Of a stretch of 64,000 nucleotides of DNA, positions 54,301-64,000 are shown piece by piece. Below the pieces are notes generated by a model, which did no database searches, was not told where the DNA came from, and saw only the letters and a program-made list of their open reading frames with translations. The stretch's first letter is position 1, and the number at the start of each line of letters is the position of its first letter. This stretch comes from Spisula solida. Taxonomy: Eukaryota; Mollusca; Bivalvia; Venerida; Mactridae. The DNA lies in NCBI GenBank assembly GCA_947247005.1, contig OX365947.1, positions 37,218,760-37,282,759 on the forward strand, written 5' to 3'. Both the position numbers and the translations under genes were made by a program.

Positions 54301-54852
54301 TCAAAGTCACGTGGTATTGTTACACGGATACTTACTCTCCGCTCATTCTAACTTATTTATCATGACAAGTGACACATTTTCAATAAACATCTATAAACCA
54401 TGCCACAGAAGGGCCAATAATAACGACTGTTCAAAATGCATAGCGAAATTCTGACAGATCATCAAAATGTTCCCTGTACATTTCTGTCTTCAACTTTGGA
54501 AATCACTCAGAAATACATTAGTTGCCAATTTTACTGTACACATATCATATGTCCTTTTAAAACCCCATCTGATTGATCGTCTTAGGAGATATAGTACATG
54601 TAGATTAATATTGATGGCCATCTCAGCCTCTCGGGCTATTATTACGCTTTCCCGTAAGAATAGTGACAATCCCGCAAGTGTCTATTCTTACGGCAATAAA
54701 TCATATACATGTATGTTCAGAACTCATTAAAGGGAATACGTGATATGTTTTCAATGTATTTCTTTACTTTACAGTGACATATATCGAGCAATGAATTGAA
54801 AAACATCAGGAATTGGTTTGTTTACATGAAAATACTTTGAATTTGAGTAAAT

Positions 54853-55280
54853 CTACTCACCGCAATCTACAAAAAAATCACCTGTCAAGATCAACCAGAA
54901 CTTAGAACCATGGAATTGCAATAATTCCTGGGTCAAACTTACAGTGAAAGGCGCTCGTGAAGCCATCATGATGGTAATCTCGTATGAAGAAAGCGAGTCA
55001 GTCGATACCAGTGCGTTAGACGTTAGTATGTTTATGGGCGTGGATACTTCAGAGAATCTCGACCAGTTTTTAATCGATTTGAACATTGATTTACCAACTG
55101 CCCAGAACGCTTTTACTTCTGCTGTATATCTCATGGTACAAACACTGTCCAGTGTAGCATTTTATAACATCAAGTTATAGTTGTAATGATATATGATAGA
55201 CAGGAAAAGAACCATCTTTAATTAATGTGAAGAAGGAAATCCATTCCGATTAAATGGGGATTGAAAATAAATTAATGTAA
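54853..55280. other. Unassigned block, open on both strands
   Basis: Plus strand: CAAACTTACAG then VKGAREAIMMVISYEESE to a stop at 55180 and AATAAA at about 55266, resembling a terminal exon. Minus strand: an overlapping 93-aa ORF ends at a GTGAGT donor at 54860. The minus donor even matches URB2 exon 2's phase, but the exon at 54029 fits the URB2 start far better. I cannot decide whether either strand is coding. Confidence 0.3.
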
Positions 55281-55384
55281 AGAAAACTAAAATTTGTGTT
55301 TTTGAAAGAAGAAATAATTACATAACACTTTTTCATAAAAAATGAAGCGATTGAGATTTTTTATCACTTTACTTACCTTGATAT

Positions 55385-56415
55385 TTATTTCACTAGTAAT
55401 GGGAATTTATCTATTTGACACAATGGTTGTACCAATATTATTAATATACGGTTCAGAAGTTTTGGGGGGGGTTATCAATATAAAGAAATTGATAAAGTAA
55501 TTACATATCAAATTTTGCAAAAAGATATTAGGTGTGCGCGCGAATACTCCAAATTTTGCTGTTCTTGGGGAGCTTGGTAGGTATCCCTTATTCGTTTTAG
55601 CTGAAGAGTGGTCTTTAAAATTCTGGTTTACAATTATTTGTTTTTATTCGACAGATTTTTTATGAACAACGCCAAACCAATAATAAGAACTGTTTGACTA
55701 ATAAAATGAAAATATTCTTTGATGAATTAGGATATACATATATCTTCGAAAACTTTGACTTAAATATGAATTATCTCCCTTCGCTTAAAAGACGACTTCG
55801 TGATCAATTTATTCAGGAATGACAATCAACTGTACACAATATGTCAAGAATACAATATTTAAAAAAAATAAGATTGCTTGATTGATTGTTCTGATTACAT
55901 TCGATTAATTGATAATGATAATTTACGAAAACATATAACATCTATTAGACTATCACATCCCTTATTATAGAAACGGGTAGAGCAAACAATATACCAAGAG
56001 AAAATCGTATCTGTAAAATGTGTCCGCTTAATCAAGTTAAATCGGAATTCCATTTTGTAATGTGTTGTCTTCTATACAGTAACATTCGAAATAAATATCT
56101 AGGAAATACACCATTGCCTACTTTGAACAAGTTTCTTAATATAATCTCTTCAAAGAATAAAAACACATTTATATAAAATTGCTACTTTTTTTTAAGAGAA
56201 GCCTTTTCTATCAGAAATGACAGTTGAAAAATCTTAATATAATAACTAAATTTCTCCTTTTAAAGTCTATACAACAAACCATGGTATTTAATTGTATTTA
56301 TATGAATGTTCTTGCATGTATGAGAGTATGTATGTATTGAATGTCTTTGTGCTGTTTTGTGTTTTATTACCAAAGGCACGTATGTGACGAGTTTGTAAAT
56401 AAAGATATATATATA
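55385..56415 (+). pseudogene. Decayed LINE 3' fragment
   Basis: Fragments read MVVPILL.YGSEVLGG, then GVRANTPNFAVLGELGRYPL, and further on CKMCPLNQVKSEFHFVMCCL, matching in order the region downstream of the reverse transcriptase in the LINE at 27652 (VVPVLSYGSEIWG, YGELGKVP, CNFC...FHFLFEC). Many frameshifts and stops break it. It ends in an AAATAAAGATATATATATA tail, so the insertion was in plus orientation and 5'-truncated. Confidence 0.8.
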
Positions 56416-56424
56416 AGAGCTGCT

Positions 56425-56690
56425 ACACTTGGTAGTACATGTAGTAGTTTCAGTTGAGCAACTGCTTTCACTAAATTATTATTAGCAACAAAAACATCAT
56501 CACACACAGCGTTTGATTCACTTTCATTTGTCATAGAAACATCACACTTGTCGTTGGCAACTTCATCATTTATATTAGAATTGGGATCAGTTTGTAGTGT
56601 GTATTACCTTGTCCAGTTCATTGAATACCTTGTTGTGCACTGAGTTTGAACTGTCGTTTAATTCACTCATCTTTTTTATTGGACTTGTGT
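56425..56690 (-). pseudogene. Frameshifted coding-like segment, unidentified
   Basis: Minus strand reads MSELNDSSNSVHNKVFNEL, then in another frame DEVANDKCDVSMTNES and VCDDVFVANNNLVKAVAQL. An acidic, Asn/Ser-rich composition like LINE ORF1 leaders is suggestive only. Confidence 0.3.
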
Positions 56691-57079
56691 TATATGGGTT
56701 TTGTGGGGAGACACCAATCACATTATAAAATTTGAAGTCGCGAGGACCAGTGGTTGTAACGACAGCAAGCAGATACGAAATTCACGTATATGGCCCATTG
56801 GGCTTTGACTTTTAACCACGAAAGAGACAAATTGTTGTATAAACTTGAAAAACTTACGTGTATCAGGTAGTTCAACGATAGGCACATTTTAAGGTGACAA
56901 TGACCTGTGCTGCAGTGATCCTTTAGACACTATGGGTCCAAAAATAAAAAAGTCAATCATTCTGGGATGACAATGTCTAAAACATAATCTTCAAATACTA
57001 GTAGTATTGCTAATATTAAAATTAGTAAAAAAGATAATATTAAATCAGACAAGAAAGGCAGCACTCAGCTACACCAACC

Positions 57080-57745
57080 GAGCACATAAATCACACAAGG
57101 CACAATGCCCACCTGAACCAGCCGAGCACATAAATCACACAAGGCACAATGCCCACCTGAACCAGCCGAGCACATAAATCACACACACAAGGCACAATGC
57201 CTACCTGAACCAGCCGAGCACATAAATCACACAAGGCACAATGCCCACCTGAACCAGCCGAGCACATAAATCACACAAGGCACAATGCCTACCTGAACCA
57301 GCCGAGCACATAAATCACACAAGGCACAATGCCCACCTAAACCAGCCGAGCACATAAATCACACAAGGCACAATGCCCACCTGGACCAGCCGAGCACATA
57401 AATCACACAAGGCACAATGCCCACCTGAACCAGCCGAGCACATAAAACACACAAGGCACAATGCCCACCTGAACCAGCCGAGCACATAAATCACACAAGG
57501 CACAATGCCCACCTGAACCAGTCGAGCACATAAATCACACAAGGCACAATGCCCACCTGAACCAGCCGAGCACATAAATCACACAAGGCACAATGCCCAC
57601 CTGAACCACCCGAGCACATAAAACACACAAGGCACAATGCCCACCTGAACCAGACGAGCACATAAATCACACAAGGCACAATGCCCACCTGAACCAGCCG
57701 AGCACAGAAAACATAAAAACATACAAGGCACAGTGCCCAACTAAA
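57080..57745. repeat. 44-bp satellite, about 15 units
   Basis: Unit ACCAGCCGAGCACATAAATC then ACACAAGGCACAATGCCCAC CTGA, nearly uniform, with one unit carrying an extra ACAC. Because 44 is not a multiple of 3, minus frames read a permuted Cys/Trp-rich 44-residue repeat. No gene. Confidence 0.9.
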
Positions 57746-58154
57746 CAAGTTATGATCCGACCATGTCCAATCTGTCGAAATTCTAAATGAACCAATCAAA
57801 AAGCCGAATAGAGGTTCTTGACACTGTTATATCAAAGCGCTTATGGTGGTCTAAAAGTAACACACACAGGATTGTTTAGAACAACTAAGAATGCGGTAAC
57901 GGGATGTACACTATCAATTATCTTTTAATAGACAAATAACGCCTATCCAACATATCTGGTGATGTGTAGTTGGTACAGAATGCTATTTGCATTTCCGTGT
58001 GTCTGTAACATACCCGTCCGCACTTCGGTGTAATTATAGATATAATACCTACATACTAGTTAGTAGTACATTTGTATATCAATGTGTCTTGGAGCGACAA
58101 ATGGATGGAGGATGGACCACAATAGAATAGGATTTCTCCTACGATCTGTGCACA

Positions 58155-58242
58155 AATATGCAGACCTGGAAACTCACAGAAGACCCCAATTGCAAGTTAT
58201 GTGGCAGGCCAGCAACCCTTGAACACATCCCGTATTCGTGAA
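58155..58242 (+). pseudogene. LINE C-terminal zinc-knuckle fragment
   Basis: Plus strand reads QTWKLTEDPNCKLCGRPATL then EHIPYS and a stop. A C-x2-C followed by EH is typical of the cysteine motif near the end of LINE ORF2. Only about 90 bp remains. Confidence 0.45.
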
Positions 58243-58434
58243 GAGTGGCATTGATGAACGGAAGCTTTCGATGGCGACACGACATTTTAAATTAATAACA
58301 ACATTAACTTATAATCTTTTCAAAGAACATAAAACAATGAATTAAAAAAGTCAGCCAATTGGGGGTTCGAACCATCGAATTCTGGGTCAGGAGTTCTGAA
58401 TTAACTGTAATTCGATAACAAACAGATATCTGTA

Positions 58435-58640
58435 TAGTCCAGAGAATTTGACACGACTCTCGACCTTCAATTAGCATAATTTAACAGCTTACATATTGTC
58501 TATATTTATAACCCCGGCTGTATGCTTTCATAAGCGAGGAATATCACGAACACGCTCGAGGTGTAATACCAACACAAATCTAAAGAACCGATAATGCACG
58601 ATTTGCTCGCAGAAATTTATACGCAAGTACCTTGTAATAC
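58435..58640. repeat. Dispersed repeat copy 2 (see 22430)
   Basis: GACCTTCAATTAGCATAATT, TTGTCTATATTTATAACCCC, CGCTCGAGGTGTAATACC, matching 22430-22640. The third copy at about 60290-60480 is inverted. Confidence 0.65.
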
Positions 58641-58971
58641 ACTCAAGGACTTTACGTCTCACCTAATTCAAAGCACAATACCGCTCAAAGTATTTAAGTT
58701 ATTGCAAAATAATGTTTCATGTGTATTAACTTTTCTTGGTGTAAATCAGTTTAGTTTGTAATAAATTGCTGTCTCGTTATTTTCTGGGAATCCTGCAAGC
58801 GCACTCACCCTTAGCAAAGGGAGAACGAGGCATACGTTAGTTGAGATATGACATGACCAGGCATGAATATACGAGAAGCATATACATTAAGAAAATCAAC
58901 ATTTAACAAACATGTAATATACATTGTTTGAAAAATATAAACTATCCAGTAAAGGAAACGGAACAAGGCTA

Positions 58972-59293
58972 ACAGCCCTGTGTTCAGGGAAAAATCACGT
59001 GACGCGCGTTTCGTACCTGTACCGTACCAGGTACAAAACTTTCATACCTGGTACGAAACAGGTACGAAACGTTTCGCACAAGCCCTGCGTTCAAGGAAAA
59101 ATCACGTGACGCACGTTTCGTACCAGGTACGATACGTTTCGTACCTGGTACGCAAACGGTACGAAACGTTTCGTATCGTTTGCGTACCAGGTACGATACG
59201 TGCGTCACGTTATTTTTCCATGAACGCAGGGCTGGTACGTACCAGGTACGAAACGTACGTCACGTAATGTTTCCTTGAACAGAAGGCTGGTTT
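58972..59293. repeat. Nested palindromes built from GTACGAAACGTTTCGTAC
   Basis: Outer ends CAGCCCTGTGTTCAGGGAAA (58974) and the inverse ending AACAGAAGGCTGG (59290) are inverted copies. Inside, 59086-59158 and 59160-59233 are the arms of a second palindrome (AGCCCTGCGTTCAAGG / CCATGAACGCAGGGCT) around TACGAAACGTTTCGTA. TACCAGGTACG and CACGTGACGC recur throughout. Confidence 0.85.
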
Positions 59294-59299
59294 CGTATG

Positions 59300-60290
59300 T
59301 TATGAAAACGTTGCAAATTATATGTTTACATGTATACAGTAATATGCATATATTTAAACAGACGCGGTGCTTATAATAACGTTAAAAGGAAATGTCCCGA
59401 AGTAACACGATTTTCCCCGCCTATTTGATTTTATGACCGAACTGAATACTATTTTACAATGAAGTTGGTGGACATTGAGTTTACGTGTATTACGGATTCG
59501 GACGTTTACATAAAGGTGCATGTTTTCCGAAAGTGAGCAATTACATTGAAGATAATAAAAACAACTTGTCACAGTCGCATTTTTTTACGAAGTAAAGCCG
59601 CTTGGAAAATGTCTAGCCACGACGAATTATATCTTCTTCGTTGCAATGATTCTTTTTAAATATTACTGAACTGTACTGCAAAGATGGTTGCATTAGCTTT
59701 AATTTGAAACATCACATTTTGATGTCCGTTCAGTGTAGCTGGAACACTAGGCCCATAAACAATGTCTACTCGTGTATGCTAATGATAAAATTATTGGGAA
59801 AATGTCACTGTTCTCTGACCAAATACGGGCCTTTTTATGCGGGATCAATTACCATATATTTCATTAAACATGTTTGGTAAAATGGGGTTATGAAATGCCT
59901 TATTCATCAACTACTTTATAGTTTAAGTGGTGTAATTTAACTTGGAAATGAGCCTCATGCACGCCATCCAAATACCGCAGTACCTTAAACATATGGTTGC
60001 AAAATATTTTGTTTGGGGTACTGATGAAAAATTTATAATTAGCAAAGTAGGTTGATGTGTTGGCTTATCCTTCGGAGCTATTCATACAATTCTCATTTGT
60101 ATTGCAAAAATGAGGAAGATAAGTGCAGTTTGGATATACCTAGCTGCTCTGAGTTAATACACATGTCATTGTAAACTGTCCAAAACAATACAAAGTCGAT
60201 CGTTTGCAAGTGTAATGGCTCTCAATAGGACGTGGGTGCATTTTGTAGCCAATGCGACAGAACATCTCGTTTTGGCTTTCGTTTTTGACA
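59300..60290. other. Intergenic, no feature recognised
   Basis: Moderately AT-rich, without ORFs over 75 codons, TIRs or tandem repeats that I could see. A minus ORF at 60140-60502 overlaps a dispersed repeat and is discounted. Confidence 0.4.
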
Positions 60291-60559
60291 TGATCCTGAC
60301 CTTTATGCATGAATATATTACAAGGTAATTGCGATGAATATATAAATTTCCGCGAGCAAATCGTGCAATATCGGTTCTTTAGGTTTGTTTTGGTAATACT
60401 CCTCGAGCGTCTTCGTGATACTCTCCGCTTATGAAAACATTCAGTCGGGGTTATAAATATAGACAATATTGTTACGCTCCTCCACCCTGTAGTTATTCTC
60501 ATATATTGTAAGTGTTGAGGGCACTAACAAGTGTTTGTATAACAGTACAAATCAGTATG

Positions 60560-60790
60560 TGATGCTAGACCCTGTGGTTTGCTGTGCACTAACGGACGTT
60601 AGTATACTAGTAGGTTTACAACTTGACCGATGTCCTTAGACCCCGTGGTTCATCAACGCACTAACGGATGTTAGTATACAAGTAGATCTATAACTTGATG
60701 TGGGCCCTAGACCCTGTGGTTCATCAACGCACTAACGGATGTTAGTACACCAGTATATCTACAACGTAGAATGTGCTGCTGGAACCTATG
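60560..60790. repeat. About 76-bp tandem repeat, three and a half units
   Basis: CTAGACCCTGTGGTT then GCACTAACGGATGTTAGTA recurs at about 60567, 60638 and 60710, with a diverged fourth unit. Confidence 0.8.
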
Positions 60791-61269
60791 GTTTGCCTGT
60801 ACAATATTGGTAGCGGATTCTCATAAGCCAGAGCTTTACAAGGCGTAACGCACAAAAACTGCACATACACAACGGACAGACGGACAAGAGTGATCACAAT
60901 AAAACCTGACAATCTCTGTCAGGTTACCTGGGCAATATTAGTAGTAATTGAACAAACGCCAGTTTAGATTAAAAGTTCATGAATTTAATTAATAAAGTGA
61001 GCATCAAATGTTCAATCAGATATAACTCAAGTATAAGCTATTATATGTATCTCAACAAATAAATACTGTTGGGTAAGAAAGATACACAGTGACGTCGCAA
61101 AACAACTCTTAAATAGATCTAAAATCTACACCAAACATACGCGAGTCGACCGAAGCTGTCTACTTCCCTAACAAATATATGAGTTAAATAAATAGAAAAG
61201 ACCCTTATTTATTATGAAATAGATGTAAAGAAGAAAGTATTCTTAACTAAAACAGGTTACTTAATGAAA

Positions 61270-61872
61270 TCTAGATGAATATGGAAGTTAAAAACTAAAC
61301 CTACGGGAAAAGTAAATATACGGGAGGAAATCGTCAAAAAGTCGGGTCTAAGAATTTAGAGTGGTGAATGCCCTAGTCAAACCAGATGGATTTCACTGCC
61401 CAGGGTACAAGATTGTCTAGATGCTGTAGCTGGCGCGTCATTATTCAGCAGCTTTGACTTGACCAGTGGCTACTTTCAGATACCACTCAAGCCAGATGAT
61501 ATACCGAAAAGTGCATTTTGCTGTAAATATGGCCACTTCGAGATGACTCGCATGCCATTCGGATTAAATAACGCAGCTAGCACCTTCCAAAGGACAATGG
61601 AAATTGCACTGCAAGGGTTACAATGGGTTACTTGCCTGGTTTATATTGACGATATAATTGTCTATGGCGACGACTTCGAACAGCACATTCAGCGCGTGGA
61701 ACAAGTTCTTGAGCGCATTAAAACAGCCGGACTGAAACTTAGACCAGACAAATGTGGGATGTTACAAACTAGTGAATATGGAAGTTAAAAACTAAACCTA
61801 CGGGAAAAGTAAATCTACGGGAGAAAATCGTCAAAAGTTCGGGTCTAGGAATTTAGAGTGGTGAATGCTCCA
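61270..61872. repeat. Direct repeat of about 100 bp in the LTR, flanking the antisense fragment
   Basis: GAATATGGAAGTTAAAAACT through GGTCTAGGAATTTAGAGTGG and TGAATG occurs at about 61275-61372 and 61776-61868 in the same orientation with few differences. It corresponds to sequence just downstream of the predicted LTR transcription start. Confidence 0.85.
61366..61788 (+). pseudogene. Ty3/Gypsy reverse transcriptase fragment, antisense inside the LTR
   Basis: The frame reads SLPRVQDCLDAVAGASLFSS, FDLTSGYFQIPL, MPFGLNNAASTFQRTME, CLVYIDDIIVYGDDF (catalytic YIDD) and LRPDKCGMLQTS, then runs into LTR sequence. Just before it, in another frame, ALVKPDG resembles the start of the Gypsy RT region, so about 20 residues between LVKPDG and LPRV are missing. 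It lies opposite to the integrase downstream and is a displaced piece rather than part of an intact pol. Confidence 0.85.
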
Positions 61873-62533
61873 GTGCACAGTCCAGACGGGGTTTATATAC
61901 GATCACAGCCCTGTGCACCGTGCACAGTGTGCAAAACGAGTGAAAACAGTGAAATTCACACCGCGCGACGGTGAAATTCACGAAAACAACGCTGCACATA
62001 AACTTTGGTGAATTGCCGAGCATTCACCGTGCACACTGTGAAAACTGTGAAAACAGGTACTCGTAGCTAAAACTCGGGCCTATTACAAAAAAATAGTCTA
62101 TAACAATAAATAAATATCTTGCAAACAATAATAACCTCAAATTTACGCTTCCTATTGACGATCTTAAACATAGTGGGTACGATAAACTGTCAACAAATGC
62201 AAATGCAAATGCATTGAAACACAAATATACACGACTGACAGCTAAAATGAGAGTCCCTAACATCAGTAAGTGACAATAATAATTCATTCTACGATGATTT
62301 AACAAATACACAATGATTTAAACATGGAATAAACATGGTAAAGTCGCGAAAACTGGTTACATTCAAACAGAGTTCTGACTCGAATGAAGCATGATAACTC
62401 CGACATAAACATAGACTAAAGTTCTGAACTGGCACAATGCAGACTATAATGTTGCTGATCTGCTATATTTAATTAAACGTGACTGTATAAGTGCCCAACA
62501 AAGGATAAACAAGTGCTGTGCCAGGGCATTACA

Positions 62534-62547
62534 TTACCCCCGCGTTT
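62534..62547 (-). other. Polypurine tract of the Gypsy element
   Basis: Minus-strand AAACGCGGGGGTAA directly precedes the LTR start TGTAATG, the expected place for the plus-strand primer of reverse transcription. Confidence 0.6.
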
Positions 62548-62950
62548 CCATGGAAAAACTCCTGTTGCCATAAAATTACATAGTTAAACTCGAACAATAC
62601 TAATAATACCCTAAATATCACTAATTAAAATATTACTTATCATTTAACAATTAAATAGCATCAGAGTATACATACACCTTAATAAGAATATAATGTGCAC
62701 TGCTACCTTAAGCAATAATTTCAACTATACAAAGTACAAATATTTACACAATAAATTTCAAAATGTCTGTTCTCGAACAGATACTAGATGATTATGATCA
62801 CAGTTTTCAGAAATCCATTCCATGAACACGCGCACTCAAATTTAAGATTAACACACAAATAGCCATTAGACGCTATTAACCTCGTCTCTGTTAAAAAACT
62901 TCCCGCGAATAAAATTAACACTGAAATTAACACTAGAATTAACATGAAGA
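62548..62950. other. Gypsy non-coding region between pol stop and polypurine tract
   Basis: AT-rich, with no ORF over 70 codons that I can place. Direct words ATTAACACTGAAATTAACAC occur near the pol stop. Confidence 0.5.
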
Positions 62951-64000
62951 CTATAATTTCTTTTTCGCTTTCTTGATCCATGTTGGTGGATTGGTGCCTT
63001 CATATGGTTTCAGTTTATTATGGTGGACTCCTCTAGTCTGGCCATCTTTACCAAGCTGTATGGTGAAATTTATCTCGGATCTCTTCTCTGTTATAAGGAA
63101 AAGACCATCATATGCCTTTTGCAGCTTCGGTGTAATGCCAACTTTCCTCGTCTCGAGCAAACACCATACCACATCTCCAACTTCATATCTATGGAAAGCC
63201 AACTTGGCATCATATATTTCTTTGCTACGTTTCGCATTTGTCGCTAGGTGATTTCTGGCTATCTCATAGGCCTTTAACATTCTGTCTTTCAGATCTTGGA
63301 TGTACACGCAGTAGTTGGGTGTTGTCACCTGCGTTGCTTCTACATGTCCAAAGAGGAGATCTGCTGGGAGCCTGATTTCACGGCCTATGGTTAACAAATT
63401 AGGGGATAGCCCTGTTGTTTCGGTCGGGGTGGCTCGATAAGCTCCGGTGATACAACCAAGGTTCACATCCCATTCTTCTTGTTCTGTCAGATAAGCTCGC
63501 ACCATCTTCAAGAGCGTCCGGTTAAAACGTTCGACCTGTCCATTTCCTCTGGGGTTTCTAGCACTTGTGCGGGTCTTCTTGACTTCCAATATTTTACATA
63601 AGTCCTGAAACACTTTACTTTCGAATGAAGTACCTTGGTCACTGTGTATTGCTAGCGGTGTGCCCCAACGAGCAATTACTTCATTAACTATTTGAGACGT
63701 GCATTCCTCGGCAGTTATGTTCTGAACTGGTATGACCTCAACATATTTAGAAAAGTGGTCAGTAAAAACCATGACGTACCGGTTGCCTCTGGCAGTTACT
63801 GGAAACGGTCCGGCAAAGTCTACAGCCAGTACATCCCAAGGCGCTCCGGCACCTAAACGTCCCATCGGTGCTCTTGGTGTTTTCTGTGGCTTTTTATCTG
63901 CTGCACATATGTCACAACCCTTGACGTAGAGGGAAATATCTTGCTTCATGTCATACCAATAGAAGTGACGGATTATCTTGGACTTAGTCTTCTTGACGCC
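62951..64000 (-). CDS. Ty3/Gypsy pol C-terminus: integrase (partial at window edge)
   Basis: The frame enters from beyond 64000 and reads GVKKTKSKIIRHFYWYD then MKQDISLYVKGCDICAADKK, the HHCC zinc-binding end of integrase (CDIC visible). The DDE catalytic core follows: VDFAGPFPV, HSDQGTSFES, and NPRGNGQVERFNRTL. The C-terminal part has YEVGDVVWCLL and VHHNKLKPYEG, typical of the Gypsy GPY/F-type tail. Integrase inserts element cDNA into the host genome. No internal stop was seen in 350 codons, so the copy is fairly young. It ends 400 bp before the polypurine tract. Confidence 0.92.
   Translation of the reverse strand, partial: GVKKTKSKIIRHFYWYDMKQDISLYVKGCDICAADKKPQKTPRAPMGRLGAGAPWDVLAVDFAGPFPVTARGNRYVMVFTDHFSKYVEVIPVQNITAEECTSQIVNEVIARWGTPLAIHSDQGTSFESKVFQDLCKILEVKKTRTSARNPRGNGQVERFNRTLLKMVRAYLTEQEEWDVNLGCITGAYRATPTETTGLSPNLLTIGREIRLPADLLFGHVEATQVTTPNYCVYIQDLKDRMLKAYEIARNHLATNAKRSKEIYDAKLAFHRYEVGDVVWCLLETRKVGITPKLQKAYDGLFLITEKRSEINFTIQLGKDGQTRGVHHNKLKPYEGTNPPTWIKKAKKKL

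Larger units (their letters stand above)
60930..62533 (-). mobile_element. Gypsy 3' LTR (interrupted; right end approximate)
   Basis: Read on the minus strand, the LTR opens TGTAATGCCCTGGCACAGC at 62533 right after a G-rich tract (CGCGGGGGTAA). A TATA box TATATAAAC lies at 61891-61899. A segment starting GCATTCACCACTCTAAATTC about 25 bp beyond the TATA box is present twice (about 61868-61773 and 61376-61271) around an antisense reverse transcriptase fragment. The far border near 60930 is not sharply defined. Confidence 0.65.

Noticed and set aside
54861..55134. First exon of URB2
   Set aside because: Phase and donor fit exon 2, but the exon at 54008-54029 also fits and gives an N-terminus of the right length and sequence (MAAAIQS).
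57315..57799. Cys/Trp-rich minus ORFs of 86 and 102 aa
   Set aside because: Frame-permuted translation of the 44-bp satellite.

Overview
The window looks like animal nuclear DNA, most likely from a bivalve mollusc. It is AT-rich, with one intron-rich gene spread over about 50 kb, GT-AG introns crowded with transposon remnants, LINE, Ty3/Gypsy and mariner relics, tRNA-derived SINEs, and the GGACGGAC-tract and GGGCCCAAAGGGCCC repeats I associate with clam genomes. The species assignment rests on recall and was not tested by a search.

The host gene is URB2 (unhealthy ribosome biogenesis 2 homolog, a nucleolar 60S assembly factor) on the minus strand. I could assemble 20 consecutive coding exons, from the start codon at 54029 down to 3474. 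They join in a single open frame of about 895 residues with consistent intron phases and match short URB2 blocks recalled from vertebrates in order. The C-terminal third lies beyond the left edge; one possible further exon ends at about 246. No second host gene is convincing.

Layout from right to left. Positions 60.9-64.0 kb hold the 3' end of a minus-strand Gypsy element: integrase, polypurine tract, and an LTR interrupted by an antisense reverse transcriptase fragment. Positions 54.1-60.9 kb hold the URB2 upstream flank, a decayed LINE 3' end, a 44-bp satellite and a palindromic TACG-rich block. Introns 1-3 (38.7-54.0 kb) are packed with inverted-repeat elements and a 42/44-bp array carrying a TGAGTCA site in most units. 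At 37.4-38.65 kb a 36-bp minisatellite has grown from the exon 4/intron 4 boundary, so that the URB2 splice donor is copied about 35 times. Intron 7 carries a nearly intact LINE (27.65-32.1 kb) whose two ORFs share a frame and are separated by one UAG. Introns 8-16 are short. Introns 17-19 hold a long-terminal-inverted-repeat element with a zinc-finger ORF, mariner relics, a hAT MITE with a perfect 8-bp duplication, SINEs and an 11-bp minisatellite.

The window is therefore one conserved housekeeping gene whose introns have been inflated by mobile elements, several of which lie within tens of bases of splice sites. The most striking novelty is the tandem amplification of a 5' splice site.
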